From QQWI01 sp964522015 (GTDB lineage: Bacteria; Bacillota; Clostridia; Peptostreptococcales; Acidaminobacteraceae), in the NCBI GenBank assembly GCA_964522015.1, contig CAZFST010000001.1, forward strand, positions 62,001-126,000: DNA of 64,000 bases. The letters are read 5' to 3'. This document shows, in pieces, positions 8,255 to 16,683 of the stretch; the stretch's first letter is position 1, and each line of letters opens with the position of its first letter. The notes below the pieces were generated by a model. The model was not told the origin of the DNA. It made no database searches and saw only the letters and a list, made by a program, of their open reading frames with translations. The position numbers and the translations under genes are program-made.

Positions 8255-9166
8255 TTATTTTTGTTCATCAATTTTTGACTTTAAAGCCTTGATGATGTGA
8301 CTTTCCAAACCTTGGCAGTCCGTTGAGCCTATTTTGATGCTGGGTTTGATCTTACCGTGAAAATCACTGCCGCTGGTCATGATCAAACCCTGTTTGAGTG
8401 CGAAGTCCTTGTAAAAAGCAACTTGCTCATTGCTATGATAGCTACTATAAACTTCTATGCCTTGTATACCTTGTGCGATGATTTTCTCCAGCAAACCCAC
8501 GTCTTCTTGAATGTTGTTCCCTGGATGGGCGAGAACTGCAACACCACCATTTTTCACAATGACCTCAATGGCCTGCTGCAAACTCATATAAACAATGTGG
8601 GCATAGGCTGGCTTGCCCTGAGAACAAAAATCCCAATAAAAGTTGACATAAGGATTGTCGCTTCGGCTGCCGTTTTCGTAATAGGGTATCAAAAGTGGAT
8701 TTTCTTTTAAGGTATCGTAGTCCATGGCCGCTTCTGCAATTGCTTCTCCAGTAACGACCCCATCCCTGGAAAGTGATTGAATTTTCCAGTTAAAGAAGGG
8801 GATGCCAAGGGCCTTGATTTTTTCCATTCGGACTAATGAAGCTTCTTGCTCTTGCAAAAGAATGTCCCTTTCGATTTGCTGAAATACTGGGTTTGTTTCA
8901 TCAATGCCGTAGCCAAGTACATGGAGATTGACACCTGAAAAAGTGCAGTCTAACTCGATTCCAGTGATCAGAAAGGGTTCTGATCCTGTTTTTTGACCTA
9001 TTTCAAGACAGGTTGCTTTGGCTTCTTCAATGGCTTTTATAGAATTATGATCAGTTATAGCAAAATGCGTAATTCCCTTTTGATAGCACATTTGGACTAG
9101 CGTTTTGCTGTCAAATTCACCATCATCACTATAAATTGAATGCATATGTAAATCGATTCTACTCAT
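8255..9166 (-). CDS. PHP-domain phosphoesterase
   Basis: A 303-residue PHP-family metal-dependent phosphoesterase. It starts with the diagnostic DLHMHSIYSDDGE. Further metal-ligand motifs are ITDHN (about residue 38), VLAHPG (about 220) and GSDFHG (about 270). The length and motif order match the YciV/RNase AM and 3',5'-nucleotide bisphosphate phosphatase group, but the PHP family covers several substrates. The start at 9166 has AGGGGTGAGG immediately upstream on the minus strand; a longer reading to 9217 lacks such support. It stands alone between two divergent units. Confidence 0.85.
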   Translation of the reverse strand: MSRIDLHMHSIYSDDGEFDSKTLVQMCYQKGITHFAITDHNSIKAIEEAKATCLEIGQKTGSEPFLITGIELDCTFSGVNLHVLGYGIDETNPVFQQIERDILLQEQEASLVRMEKIKALGIPFFNWKIQSLSRDGVVTGEAIAEAAMDYDTLKENPLLIPYYENGSRSDNPYVNFYWDFCSQGKPAYAHIVYMSLQQAIEVIVKNGGVAVLAHPGNNIQEDVGLLEKIIAQGIQGIEVYSSYHSNEQVAFYKDFALKQGLIMTSGSDFHGKIKPSIKIGSTDCQGLESHIIKALKSKIDEQK

Positions 9167-9290
9167 TGCCTCACCCCTTAGATATGATTTTAATAGACTA
9201 CGACTCCATAGTAACACATCGTAATGGAAAGGTAGTAAGACGTTTATCGCTCTTTTTTACACACAAACAAGAAACTGAGAAATTAATGGC

Positions 9291-9319
9291 TTGACAGAAA
9301 TCGCAAAAAGGCGTAAATT
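9291..9319 (+). promoter_or_regulatory. sigma-A-type promoter for the TetR operon
   Basis: TTGACA (9291-9296), a 17-base spacer and TAAATT (9314-9319). The predicted start of transcription near 9326 lies just before the palindromic operator. Confidence 0.7.
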
Positions 9320-9329
9320 GAAAAAGCAG

Positions 9330-9343
9330 CTAACGACCGTTAG
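9330..9343. promoter_or_regulatory. palindromic operator, probably bound by the TetR regulator
   Basis: CTAACG-AC-CGTTAG is a perfect inverted repeat, and a further TTAGC follows. It sits directly downstream of the predicted transcription start and 76 bases before the tetR-like gene, the usual place for TetR autorepression. Binding is inferred from position and symmetry. Confidence 0.65.
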
Positions 9344-9419
9344 TTAGCTAATCGGTCCTTGGGTTATATTCTAAACACCCTTGTTTAAATAAGACACGCT
9401 TTACAGAAAGAGGCACAGT

Positions 9420-10034
9420 ATGGATAAAAAGGATGAAATTCTGAATGCGGCTTATGAGCATTTTGCAAAGCGTGGGTATCATGTGTCCATGTCGGATATC
9501 GCTAAGGCTGTGAACATCAAGACCCCGTCTTTATATAGTCATTACGCATCTAAAGATGAGATTTTACTCCTGGCGATTCAACGAGAAGTGCAAAAATATC
9601 AACTGTTTTTAGACCACATTTACGATACCTTAACCGCAAACTTCCAAATCGATGACCTATATGCAAACTTCATCAAAATTCTTGACTACTTTATGGAAAA
9701 TGATAAATTGCGATTTTGGCGACATATCCTTCTGATTGATCAAGAGACACTTCGTAAAACATGTAGCGACTTAGTTTTTGAACTTGAGAAGTATCATATC
9801 AACCGACTGACCCAAGCATTTTCAAATCGAGCAGTGTTAGCTAAATCAGCCCAAGAACAAACACAAGTACAGGGGATATTAGCTTCAGCAGAATCATTTG
9901 AAGTAGAGGCAATCCATTTTATCGCAATCCTTCAGGCAGCCCTTGAAATAGAATTGCTGTTTTACGAATCTCAGCAACAAGCCCATGGTTTTATCATGAA
10001 ATTATGGCATGCATATAGTGGCAAATCGCAATAA
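9420..10034 (+). CDS. TetR/AcrR-family transcriptional regulator
   Basis: A 204-residue repressor. The N-terminal helix-turn-helix domain is typical: ILNAAYEHFAKRGYHVSMSD, then IAKAVNIKTPSLYSHYASKDEILL (about residues 5-50). The C-terminal ligand-binding part is alpha-helical and not recognisable as a particular subgroup. It has its own promoter and a palindrome upstream, and two membrane protein genes follow after 25 bp. The natural reading is autoregulation plus control of those two genes. Confidence 0.9.
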   Translation: MDKKDEILNAAYEHFAKRGYHVSMSDIAKAVNIKTPSLYSHYASKDEILLLAIQREVQKYQLFLDHIYDTLTANFQIDDLYANFIKILDYFMENDKLRFWRHILLIDQETLRKTCSDLVFELEKYHINRLTQAFSNRAVLAKSAQEQTQVQGILASAESFEVEAIHFIAILQAALEIELLFYESQQQAHGFIMKLWHAYSGKSQ

Positions 10035-10059
10035 ATGAAGCTTATCAGGAGGGGTTAAG

Positions 10060-10977
10060 ATGTTTCTATTTCAAGCAATACCGTGGCAAACAGCACTTAT
10101 GGGTATATTTGTTCTTTGTGGATTGATGTTTATCAATGAGATTACAAGACGTTCAAAACATGCGGCATTATTTACTTATTTAGCACTACCAATTATATTG
10201 ACGTTGACGGTTTGGCCTAAAACTGCGGGACCAGGTACACCAATGGGTTACTGGTTCCCCTGGGTAAAAACCTATTCTGCATTAGCAGGTGTTTTAGGTT
10301 TTATGGCTCTTAGATACATTAAAGGCATGGATAAGAATAAGTTGATGCTCATGTTTCCAGCCTTTATTCTTGCTTTGAATATCGCAGAAGCGGTGTTCAG
10401 AGATTTTCAGTGCTTTAGCTACAGCGGTATAGTCGATGGGGTTTTTATCAATGGTGGCCCATGGAATATTATGAACGGCATTGCGGGTATTCTTAGTATT
10501 ATTACCATTTCTGGTTGGCTGGGGATTTTTATTGGAAAAGACAAGAACAAAGACATGCTATGGCCAGACCAGCTTTGGTTTTGGGTCATCGCCTATGATT
10601 TATGGAACTTTGCCTATGTTTATAATTGTATTCCCGATCACTCGTTTTATTCAGGGGCAATCTTACTCTTATCTTGTACAATTCCAGCTTTCTTGATTAA
10701 AAAAGGTGCATGGCTCCAACATCGGGCCCAAACATTAGGACTTTGGACCATGTTTTCTTTGACCTTTCCTTACTTTGCGGATACCTCTCAGTTTGCAGTA
10801 AAATCGTCCCATAGCATTACTGCCCTCTATGTGGTTAGCGGATTAGCGCTTGCTTCAAATGTGGCTGTTGCGGTTTACCATTTTAGCCGTGTCTACAAAA
10901 ATAAGAAAAACGTCTTAAAAGATGAAATCTATACTGATTTGAAGGGTTACAAGGAAATCGTCAGCGAAAGTAAATAA
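10060..10977 (+). CDS. polytopic membrane protein of unknown function (possibly DUF5692)
   Basis: A 305-residue protein with about nine hydrophobic segments spread through its length and a lysine-rich cytoplasmic tail. The repeated tryptophans and the LWNFAYVYN segment (about residue 187) recur in the next gene as FWNFAYTTWN, so the two are paralogues. The general look recalls the uncharacterised DUF5692 membrane proteins, a weak memory-based match. It lies 25 bp behind the TetR gene with AGGAGGGG before its start. No transport or enzyme motif is evident. Confidence 0.75.
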   Translation: MFLFQAIPWQTALMGIFVLCGLMFINEITRRSKHAALFTYLALPIILTLTVWPKTAGPGTPMGYWFPWVKTYSALAGVLGFMALRYIKGMDKNKLMLMFPAFILALNIAEAVFRDFQCFSYSGIVDGVFINGGPWNIMNGIAGILSIITISGWLGIFIGKDKNKDMLWPDQLWFWVIAYDLWNFAYVYNCIPDHSFYSGAILLLSCTIPAFLIKKGAWLQHRAQTLGLWTMFSLTFPYFADTSQFAVKSSHSITALYVVSGLALASNVAVAVYHFSRVYKNKKNVLKDEIYTDLKGYKEIVSESK

Positions 10978-11017
10978 CACCGCACTTCAAGTTCTATTCA
11001 TAAAGGAGGGTCTCCAC

Positions 11018-11851
11018 TTGTCTATACCAATATGGCAGTATGCATTATCCATGGCAACGTATTTTATATTTTTACTTGCACTCATCCATATCATGCGAAA
11101 ACACTATAAATTTGCGACAATCTTTTGGATGTGTTCTCTGCTAACCTTCCCCCTTTGGCTTATGGGAGGTGTTACTGGCTGGTTCAGGTGGGCAAAAACT
11201 CTGAGCGTCCTATTGCCAATCATCGTATTTTGCTTAATGCGAATTGCCAGCTACGAGAATCGCAAGGGCAAGTTTTGGGAGATCTTAAGAAAACCATGGG
11301 CCATGTGGTTTATCTATGGCATTTTATTCCTTAATATTATGGAAGCGACTATTAAAGACTACACCACGGGCAATCTCTATAATGCACTATGCGGTTTCTT
11401 GCTATGTGTCACTATTCCCTTTCCCCTTAAATACTGGAAGGTGTCAAAAGAGAAGCATGGTGATTTAGTGGCTTATACCACCGTCTTTTGGAACTTTGCT
11501 TATACCACTTGGAATTTATGCTTTGTTTTTGGTGAGACTAAGGCGTATTTTGCGGCCTCGATTTGTATTTTACTAGCCGCTGAAATCTATCCGATCATTG
11601 TCAAACGTCCAGAACTTTATATTACAGCGAGGGTCTATACACTGGCAGCCCATTTATTGATAAGAGCCTGTGCACCTGGTCTCTTTCCAGCGGTGATGGA
11701 TGCAACAGCATGGCAAAATCCAACCTTGCTCTACTATTGGGGTCTTGCTAATTTAGTCATTATGATTCCCTATGTCTTTTGGCATACTTGGCAGTTGCAT
11801 ACTGGCAAGGCTGAGATTTCATTTAGGCGGGGTAGGGTAGAAACAAACTAA
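11018..11851 (+). CDS. polytopic membrane protein, paralogue of the preceding gene
   Basis: A 277-residue, highly hydrophobic protein. It shares layout and motifs with its neighbour: a GW(F/M).WAKT segment near residue 55, an NIMEATIKDY segment near 105 (NIAEAVFRDF in the neighbour), and the FWNFAYTTWN segment. The start is a TTG at 11018, supported by AAAGGAGGG; no ATG fits as well. The tandem arrangement under one TetR regulator suggests a two-component membrane complex or a recent duplication with divergence. Function is not known to me. Confidence 0.72.
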   Translation: MSIPIWQYALSMATYFIFLLALIHIMRKHYKFATIFWMCSLLTFPLWLMGGVTGWFRWAKTLSVLLPIIVFCLMRIASYENRKGKFWEILRKPWAMWFIYGILFLNIMEATIKDYTTGNLYNALCGFLLCVTIPFPLKYWKVSKEKHGDLVAYTTVFWNFAYTTWNLCFVFGETKAYFAASICILLAAEIYPIIVKRPELYITARVYTLAAHLLIRACAPGLFPAVMDATAWQNPTLLYYWGLANLVIMIPYVFWHTWQLHTGKAEISFRRGRVETN

Positions 11852-11864
11852 AAGACACGCCAGT

Positions 11865-11920
11865 CATAAAGCAATACAAACATGTCTCTTAAAGACTTGT
11901 CTGTATTGCTTTTATGTTTT
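11865..11920 (+). terminator. intrinsic terminator after the TetR operon
   Basis: A long interrupted stem: CATAAAGCAATACA on the left pairs with TGTATTGCTTTTATG on the right, with inner ACA/TGT and GTCT/AGAC pairs. TTTT follows. Confidence 0.8.
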
Positions 11921-11936
11921 TCTAGGCTCTAGACTA

Positions 11937-11945
11937 TGTTATAAT
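11937..11945 (+). promoter_or_regulatory. extended -10 promoter for the PAS-GGDEF gene
   Basis: TG-T-TATAAT (11937-11945) is a perfect extended -10 element about 55 bases before the start codon. No convincing -35 is seen. Confidence 0.6.
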
Positions 11946-12000
11946 AGAAACATACTTTTGGTCAAAAAGCGTGGGTAGTCTTATCAGCAAAGGAGAATTT

Positions 12001-12924
12001 ATGGGGAATATCATCAGTTCTAAAGATGTCATGATACCAGGCATCAACCAATCTTTATATGAAATCATTCTTGATCAATCTAGCGACCCCATATTTTGCT
12101 TTGCTCCTGATGGTACATATTTATATATTAATGCTGCCTTTTCCAAAGCATTTGGCTTGATGCCCTCTGATATTATCGGAAAACGGATTTGGGATGTTTT
12201 TCCCGGAGCTGCCGGGGATATGCGATTTGCTGCCGTCAAGAAAGCACTGGAAACTCAAATAGAACAGTCCCTTGAGGTCAAAGTCCCTGTAGCTGATGGT
12301 ATACGCCATTATTTAACCACAGTGACTCCAATTATGGATGCTAATGGTGTTTCACAAGTTGCCATTTGTATTTCAAAGGAAATCACGATTCGAAAAAATA
12401 TGGAAGAAGCCCTAGATGAAAGTGTGAAGGCCCTCTATAAAAAGACAATTTGCGATGGTTTGACCAGGCTTTATAATCGTCAACACGTGATTGATTTGCT
12501 GGAATGTGAAATTGTTCAATATGAACAGCGGCAAGTTCCGATTTGTTTGATGTTTATGGATTTAGATCACTACAAACGTATTAATGATCGGTTTGGGCAT
12601 AGTATTGGTGATGATGTCTTGATTGAATTTTCAACGCACCTTTGCACTGAGTTTCAATCAATTGGCCATATTGGCCGCTATGGCGGTGAAGAATTCGTGA
12701 TTGTTTTACCCAATATGGAGATGACAGAGGCCCTTGAACGGGCTCAGAAATTAATGGACCATCTTGCACAGCAAAACTATACCAGTGAAAAGATTTCATT
12801 AACAGTCAGCATTGGCCTAGCCCAGTATCAAGGTGAAGGGGTCAACGGGTTTTTAAAGCGGTCAGATGATCTACAGTACTTGGCAAAAGCAAATGGACGC
12901 AACAGAGTTGAATATGAAAGTTAA
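12001..12924 (+). CDS. PAS-GGDEF protein, probable diguanylate cyclase
   Basis: A 307-residue soluble protein. A PAS sensor domain (about residues 15-140, with DPIFCFAPDGTYLYIN and IGKRIWDVFPG) is joined to a GGDEF domain that begins at DGLTRLYNRQHV. The active-site loop is intact as GGEEF (228-232), and the metal and base-binding residues of FMDLDHYKRIND are present. The RxxD inhibitory site is absent: its position reads QSIG. It should therefore make cyclic di-GMP without product inhibition at that site. AAAGGAG precedes the ATG at 12001. Confidence 0.9.
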   Translation: MGNIISSKDVMIPGINQSLYEIILDQSSDPIFCFAPDGTYLYINAAFSKAFGLMPSDIIGKRIWDVFPGAAGDMRFAAVKKALETQIEQSLEVKVPVADGIRHYLTTVTPIMDANGVSQVAICISKEITIRKNMEEALDESVKALYKKTICDGLTRLYNRQHVIDLLECEIVQYEQRQVPICLMFMDLDHYKRINDRFGHSIGDDVLIEFSTHLCTEFQSIGHIGRYGGEEFVIVLPNMEMTEALERAQKLMDHLAQQNYTSEKISLTVSIGLAQYQGEGVNGFLKRSDDLQYLAKANGRNRVEYES

Positions 12925-12932
12925 GGTGTGAA

Positions 12933-14093
12933 TTGAATAAGGGTCGTTATATTAGAATTTTAGAAAATCCTACTTATGAAATGTTAATGCCAATTATCAA
13001 AGAAGCATATCAAACCAGTCATGATCGGTTTGGCCTTGAAGGGTTTTCTCATAGTGGGGTGTATTTCACGCAGGAGGACTTTGATGTACTTCAAGGGGAT
13101 GGGGCTGTTTGGTTTGGGGCTTTCTATTATAGTCAATTGATTGGGTGTTTGGCTTTTACCCCAGTGGATAAAAAAGAATTCAGATTGCATAAACTGGCAG
13201 TTGTACCCGACAAAAGAAGCAGTGGTCTTGGCAGACTATTGATGATGACTGCTGAAAAAGAGGCGTTTTCCAGGGGGGCAAAGCACATTGCCATCGTCTG
13301 CCTTGCCAATGATGAAGCCCTTGTCAATTTTTATCAGCGTCTAGGGTATCATTTGTTAAAAGAGAAAACCTATCGATTTACCTCTTGGCGGGTGGCTTTT
13401 ATGGAAAAAAGGATACCTCATTTAGTCGATCAAGTGGGTTCAAATATGCTGGCTTCTCAATTGCCGGTTAAAGCATGCAAAACCTTACCAAAGAAGGCAT
13501 TTGAAATTGTGCTGGTGTATCACCCTGAAGAAATTATCAAACAATCCAATACGGGACACGTGGTTCAACGGAATTTGCCTGCACATACTAAAGAAATCAT
13601 TTGGCACCGCAATACCATTGAATCTAAGGTGGCTGAGCTCAATGAAGAGTTTGAGACGGTTCTTCTTTACCCTTCACAAGAAGCAATCCCTCTTAGTCAC
13701 TATTACCAAGGAAACCTTGAGACATTATCATTAAACCATGAGAACCAACCATCAAATCTAGATGACTTTTCTTTTGTTAGTCAAAAGAAACTTAGACTTT
13801 TAGTGGTGGATGGGACTTGGCAGCAGGCTCAGAAAATGATGGCTCAAAGTCCAGTGCTTAGGGCGCTGCAACACGTGAAGCTCGTTCATGTGCCTAAAAG
13901 CCAATACATTTTAAGAAAGAATCAAAAGCCCTTAGGACTTTGCACACTTGAAGCCATTGCAGAAGCTATCTCTGAACTGGGATACCCAGAAGTGAAAACT
14001 CATTTAATGGATGCGTTCTTTAAGTGGATGGCCATGGGTTTTGAGCGCTATGGTGTTCATATGGGAGCCTTAGACGAGGATTTACAACAATGA
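12933..14093 (+). CDS. GNAT acetyltransferase fused to a DTW-domain tRNA acp-transferase
   Basis: A 386-residue two-domain protein. The N-terminal 170 residues are a GNAT acetyltransferase, with the acetyl-CoA loop visible as VVPDKRSSGLGRLL. The C-terminal half is a DTW domain, the family whose members transfer the aminocarboxypropyl group of SAM to tRNA uridine (TapT/DTWD type). The namesake motif is present as DGTW (293-296), and HVPKSQYILRKNQKP and LCTLEAIAEA follow as in that family. The start is a TTG at 12933 behind AAGGTG. It begins 8 bp after the PAS-GGDEF gene, so the two are probably cotranscribed. Confidence 0.82.
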   Translation: MNKGRYIRILENPTYEMLMPIIKEAYQTSHDRFGLEGFSHSGVYFTQEDFDVLQGDGAVWFGAFYYSQLIGCLAFTPVDKKEFRLHKLAVVPDKRSSGLGRLLMMTAEKEAFSRGAKHIAIVCLANDEALVNFYQRLGYHLLKEKTYRFTSWRVAFMEKRIPHLVDQVGSNMLASQLPVKACKTLPKKAFEIVLVYHPEEIIKQSNTGHVVQRNLPAHTKEIIWHRNTIESKVAELNEEFETVLLYPSQEAIPLSHYYQGNLETLSLNHENQPSNLDDFSFVSQKKLRLLVVDGTWQQAQKMMAQSPVLRALQHVKLVHVPKSQYILRKNQKPLGLCTLEAIAEAISELGYPEVKTHLMDAFFKWMAMGFERYGVHMGALDEDLQQ

Positions 14094-14111
14094 TTTTGGT
14101 GTTGATAAAAG

Positions 14112-14157
14112 AAAACAGCTTATTCGCGATTAGAATAGGCTGTTTTTGTTTTTTGTA
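14112..14157. terminator. intrinsic terminator between converging genes
   Basis: The stem pairs 14112-14125 with 14133-14146 (AAAACAGC... with ...GCTGTTTT, one wobble pair), followed by a T-rich run. It ends the GNAT-DTW unit and may also serve the minus-strand GGDEF-EAL gene. Confidence 0.85.
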
Positions 14158-16473
14158 TTAGTTTTGAGTGCTGTCCTTGATTAAGTAAAGGGCTGTGAAA
14201 TCTTCTTTTGAAACTGGTCGTCCCCAGACGTAGCCTTGGATAATGTCACAGTTTAAGTCCTTTAGAATTTGGAGCTGTTCCTGTGTTTCAACCCCTTCTG
14301 CAACTGTTTGAAGTCCTAAGCCTTGAGCCATTAGAATGATGGCTTTTACAATCAAGCGGTCTTGATGGTCGTTGGCGATATTGTCAATAAGCTCCTTGGC
14401 AATCTTCAACTGGTCTATATCAAAACGTTTAAGGTAACTAAGGGAAGAATAACCAGTGCCAAAATCATCAATGGCGATTTCAAAACCCATGCCATTAAGG
14501 GCTGTAAAGACTTCTTCCATTTGCGAGGCTGTACTCATGGCGCTGTGTTCGGTTACCTCAAGACAAATGATTTTTGGATCAATTAATTGGTCTTGAATCT
14601 TTTGAGCAAGAGAGGGAAAGAAATCCACATAGTCAAAGGATAGAGGGGATATATTTATGCTGGTTCTAATTGGTGTTTCCCGGAATTGATTGATAAGAAG
14701 TGACATTGACTGTCCTTCTTTAAAAACCCAATCGGTAATTTGGACTATACATCCAATTTCTTCTGCGATGGGTATAAACTCAGCGGGTGAAACAAATCCA
14801 AGTGTGGGATTATGCCATCTGATCAGGGCTTCAATACCAGAAATTGATTGATCTGCAGCATAAAATTGCGGTTGATAATGGAGAAAAAATTCCTGATCAA
14901 AATTGATCCTTTTTAGTTGCCATTCAATCTGATTTCGACGAGTGGCTGTTTCAATTAAGTTATTATCAAAAATTGAGATGGTTGATTTTGAATTACTGTT
15001 TTTTGCTTGATACATAGATAAACTTGAAAATTTTAAGAGTCCATCCGCAGTAAGTGCATCTTGAGGATAGCGCGATGCACCAATACTCAAATTGATTTTG
15101 AAACGAAAGCCCTCTATAATAATGTCACTTTCAAATAAGCGGAAGACGTTGGTAGCTGTTTCTTGAATGGCATCTCGATCTGCGCAGTAGTAGATGATAC
15201 CAAATTCATCACCGATAATACGTGCAATGATGCAGTCTCGAACAGAAAGTTGTTGGAGTCGCATGGCAATCTCAATCATAACCCGATCTCCCATAGAATG
15301 ACCATGGATATCATTGATGATTTTAAATCGGTCAATGTTCATGTAAAGGATTGAAAAAGGCTCGTTTTTTTCAATGGCTTTTTCTAGAATGTTGTTAAAA
15401 TAGAACCGATTATTGAGACCAGTCAAAGTGTCTGTGGTAGCCTGATGGTAGAGTTTTTCGTTAGCTGCAATCAGGTCTGTGGTTCTGCTTTTAATGGTTG
15501 CTTCAAGGTTGATGGTCAGATGTTGCTCTTGATCAAGTAGAATAGAGGTCAAGATACTATTTTGCATATACTTACTCAGAAGTTCGTGGAGTAATATGGT
15601 GAGTAAAATTAAAAATAGAAATTTAATGGATCCATTATTAAAATAAGTATGAAGGAAAACTAGGATGCCTAAAATCAAAATGACCCGGGTTTTGCCCATG
15701 TTTGCAAGGGTATTATGGGTGCCGATACTAGGGGCTTGTAAACTATCTTTGGTGCCATAAAGGGCAGCTGCTGCCAACAAGATAAATGAAAAATAATACA
15801 GGTAATCTACAAAGGAATATGGGATGTAGCTATCGGCAATGAAATGGTATGAAAAGTAAAGATCAGCGCCAATGTAAATCATAAGGCCGCTAATGATGAG
15901 TTTTAGACCGAGAGTCATCTTTTGATTTCTATAGGAAGCGTTAACCGCAATAATAATCAGCAGCATCATGAGATTTGTTATGATATAGCCATAAACACTA
16001 ATGAAATTATCCAATGTTAAAAGGGGAAGTCTTGTATTAATCGCAAGTGTTGTTTGTAGGAAAATATAGACCAATGCTGTGACGGCTAGAATATCAATCA
16101 GCAGTTGGTATGAATGCCATTTGTGGCGATTAATGATAAAAAATAAGAGGGTCATGGCAGTTAAGAATAAATTAGGTATCAGATAAATAAGGGCTAATAG
16201 AGAACTTTCGTTAGGGTCTCCCAGATTATAATAATTCATGATTAACCATAAGCCATCTGCAATAAGCCAAGAAAATATTGCTCCCCCTAATAGGGCTAAA
16301 TAGATACGAAAAGGTGACGCCTTTCTAGCCTTATATGCAATGATCAGAAAAATGGTTAAATCAAAAATAACAGAGACTAAGTCGCTAAGGACTGTCAGCT
16401 CTTCGTATGATGAAATAATGATAATGAAAACTAATTGAACAGCTAAGAGGCATAATAAAATTATATTTTTCAT
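14158..16473 (-). CDS. membrane GGDEF-EAL protein, probable cyclic-di-GMP phosphodiesterase
   Basis: A 771-residue protein. About eight to ten membrane helices fill residues 1-300. A GGDEF domain follows (TTDTLTGLNNRFYF near 347), then an EAL domain. The synthase motif is altered to IGDEF (420-424), so cyclase activity is doubtful and the domain may instead sense GTP. The EAL domain looks complete: EALIRW (548-553), a DDFGTGYSSL loop and EGVETQEQL. It is therefore a likely phosphodiesterase with a membrane input domain of unknown ligand. AAGGTGG precedes the start on the minus strand. It is monocistronic. Confidence 0.88.
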   Translation of the reverse strand: MKNIILLCLLAVQLVFIIIISSYEELTVLSDLVSVIFDLTIFLIIAYKARKASPFRIYLALLGGAIFSWLIADGLWLIMNYYNLGDPNESSLLALIYLIPNLFLTAMTLLFFIINRHKWHSYQLLIDILAVTALVYIFLQTTLAINTRLPLLTLDNFISVYGYIITNLMMLLIIIAVNASYRNQKMTLGLKLIISGLMIYIGADLYFSYHFIADSYIPYSFVDYLYYFSFILLAAAALYGTKDSLQAPSIGTHNTLANMGKTRVILILGILVFLHTYFNNGSIKFLFLILLTILLHELLSKYMQNSILTSILLDQEQHLTINLEATIKSRTTDLIAANEKLYHQATTDTLTGLNNRFYFNNILEKAIEKNEPFSILYMNIDRFKIINDIHGHSMGDRVMIEIAMRLQQLSVRDCIIARIIGDEFGIIYYCADRDAIQETATNVFRLFESDIIIEGFRFKINLSIGASRYPQDALTADGLLKFSSLSMYQAKNSNSKSTISIFDNNLIETATRRNQIEWQLKRINFDQEFFLHYQPQFYAADQSISGIEALIRWHNPTLGFVSPAEFIPIAEEIGCIVQITDWVFKEGQSMSLLINQFRETPIRTSINISPLSFDYVDFFPSLAQKIQDQLIDPKIICLEVTEHSAMSTASQMEEVFTALNGMGFEIAIDDFGTGYSSLSYLKRFDIDQLKIAKELIDNIANDHQDRLIVKAIILMAQGLGLQTVAEGVETQEQLQILKDLNCDIIQGYVWGRPVSKEDFTALYLIKDSTQN

Positions 16474-16615
16474 ACAAAGGCCACCTTAAAGTAGTGAAAA
16501 CAAACCAACTGAAAAAATGTAAGGCCGACCATGGTTTGTATATGGGCGGGATTTACATAGAATATGTCTTTATTTTAACATGTTATTGGATTTAAACCTA
16601 GTGTAAGAATAAGGC

Positions 16616-16659
16616 AAAAAAATAAAGCACAGGGACGCAAAAGCGTTGCTGTGCTTTAT
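16616..16659 (-). terminator. intrinsic terminator of the uracil permease gene
   Basis: The stem pairs 16622-16638 with 16643-16659 around an AAAA loop. On the minus strand it is followed by T7. Confidence 0.88.
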
Positions 16660-16683
16660 GATGGTATCGTTAGTGACTAGTCA

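Noticed and set aside
8357..8710. 117-residue plus-strand frame inside the PHP gene
   Set aside because: The PHP protein on the other strand carries every family motif; this frame has none.
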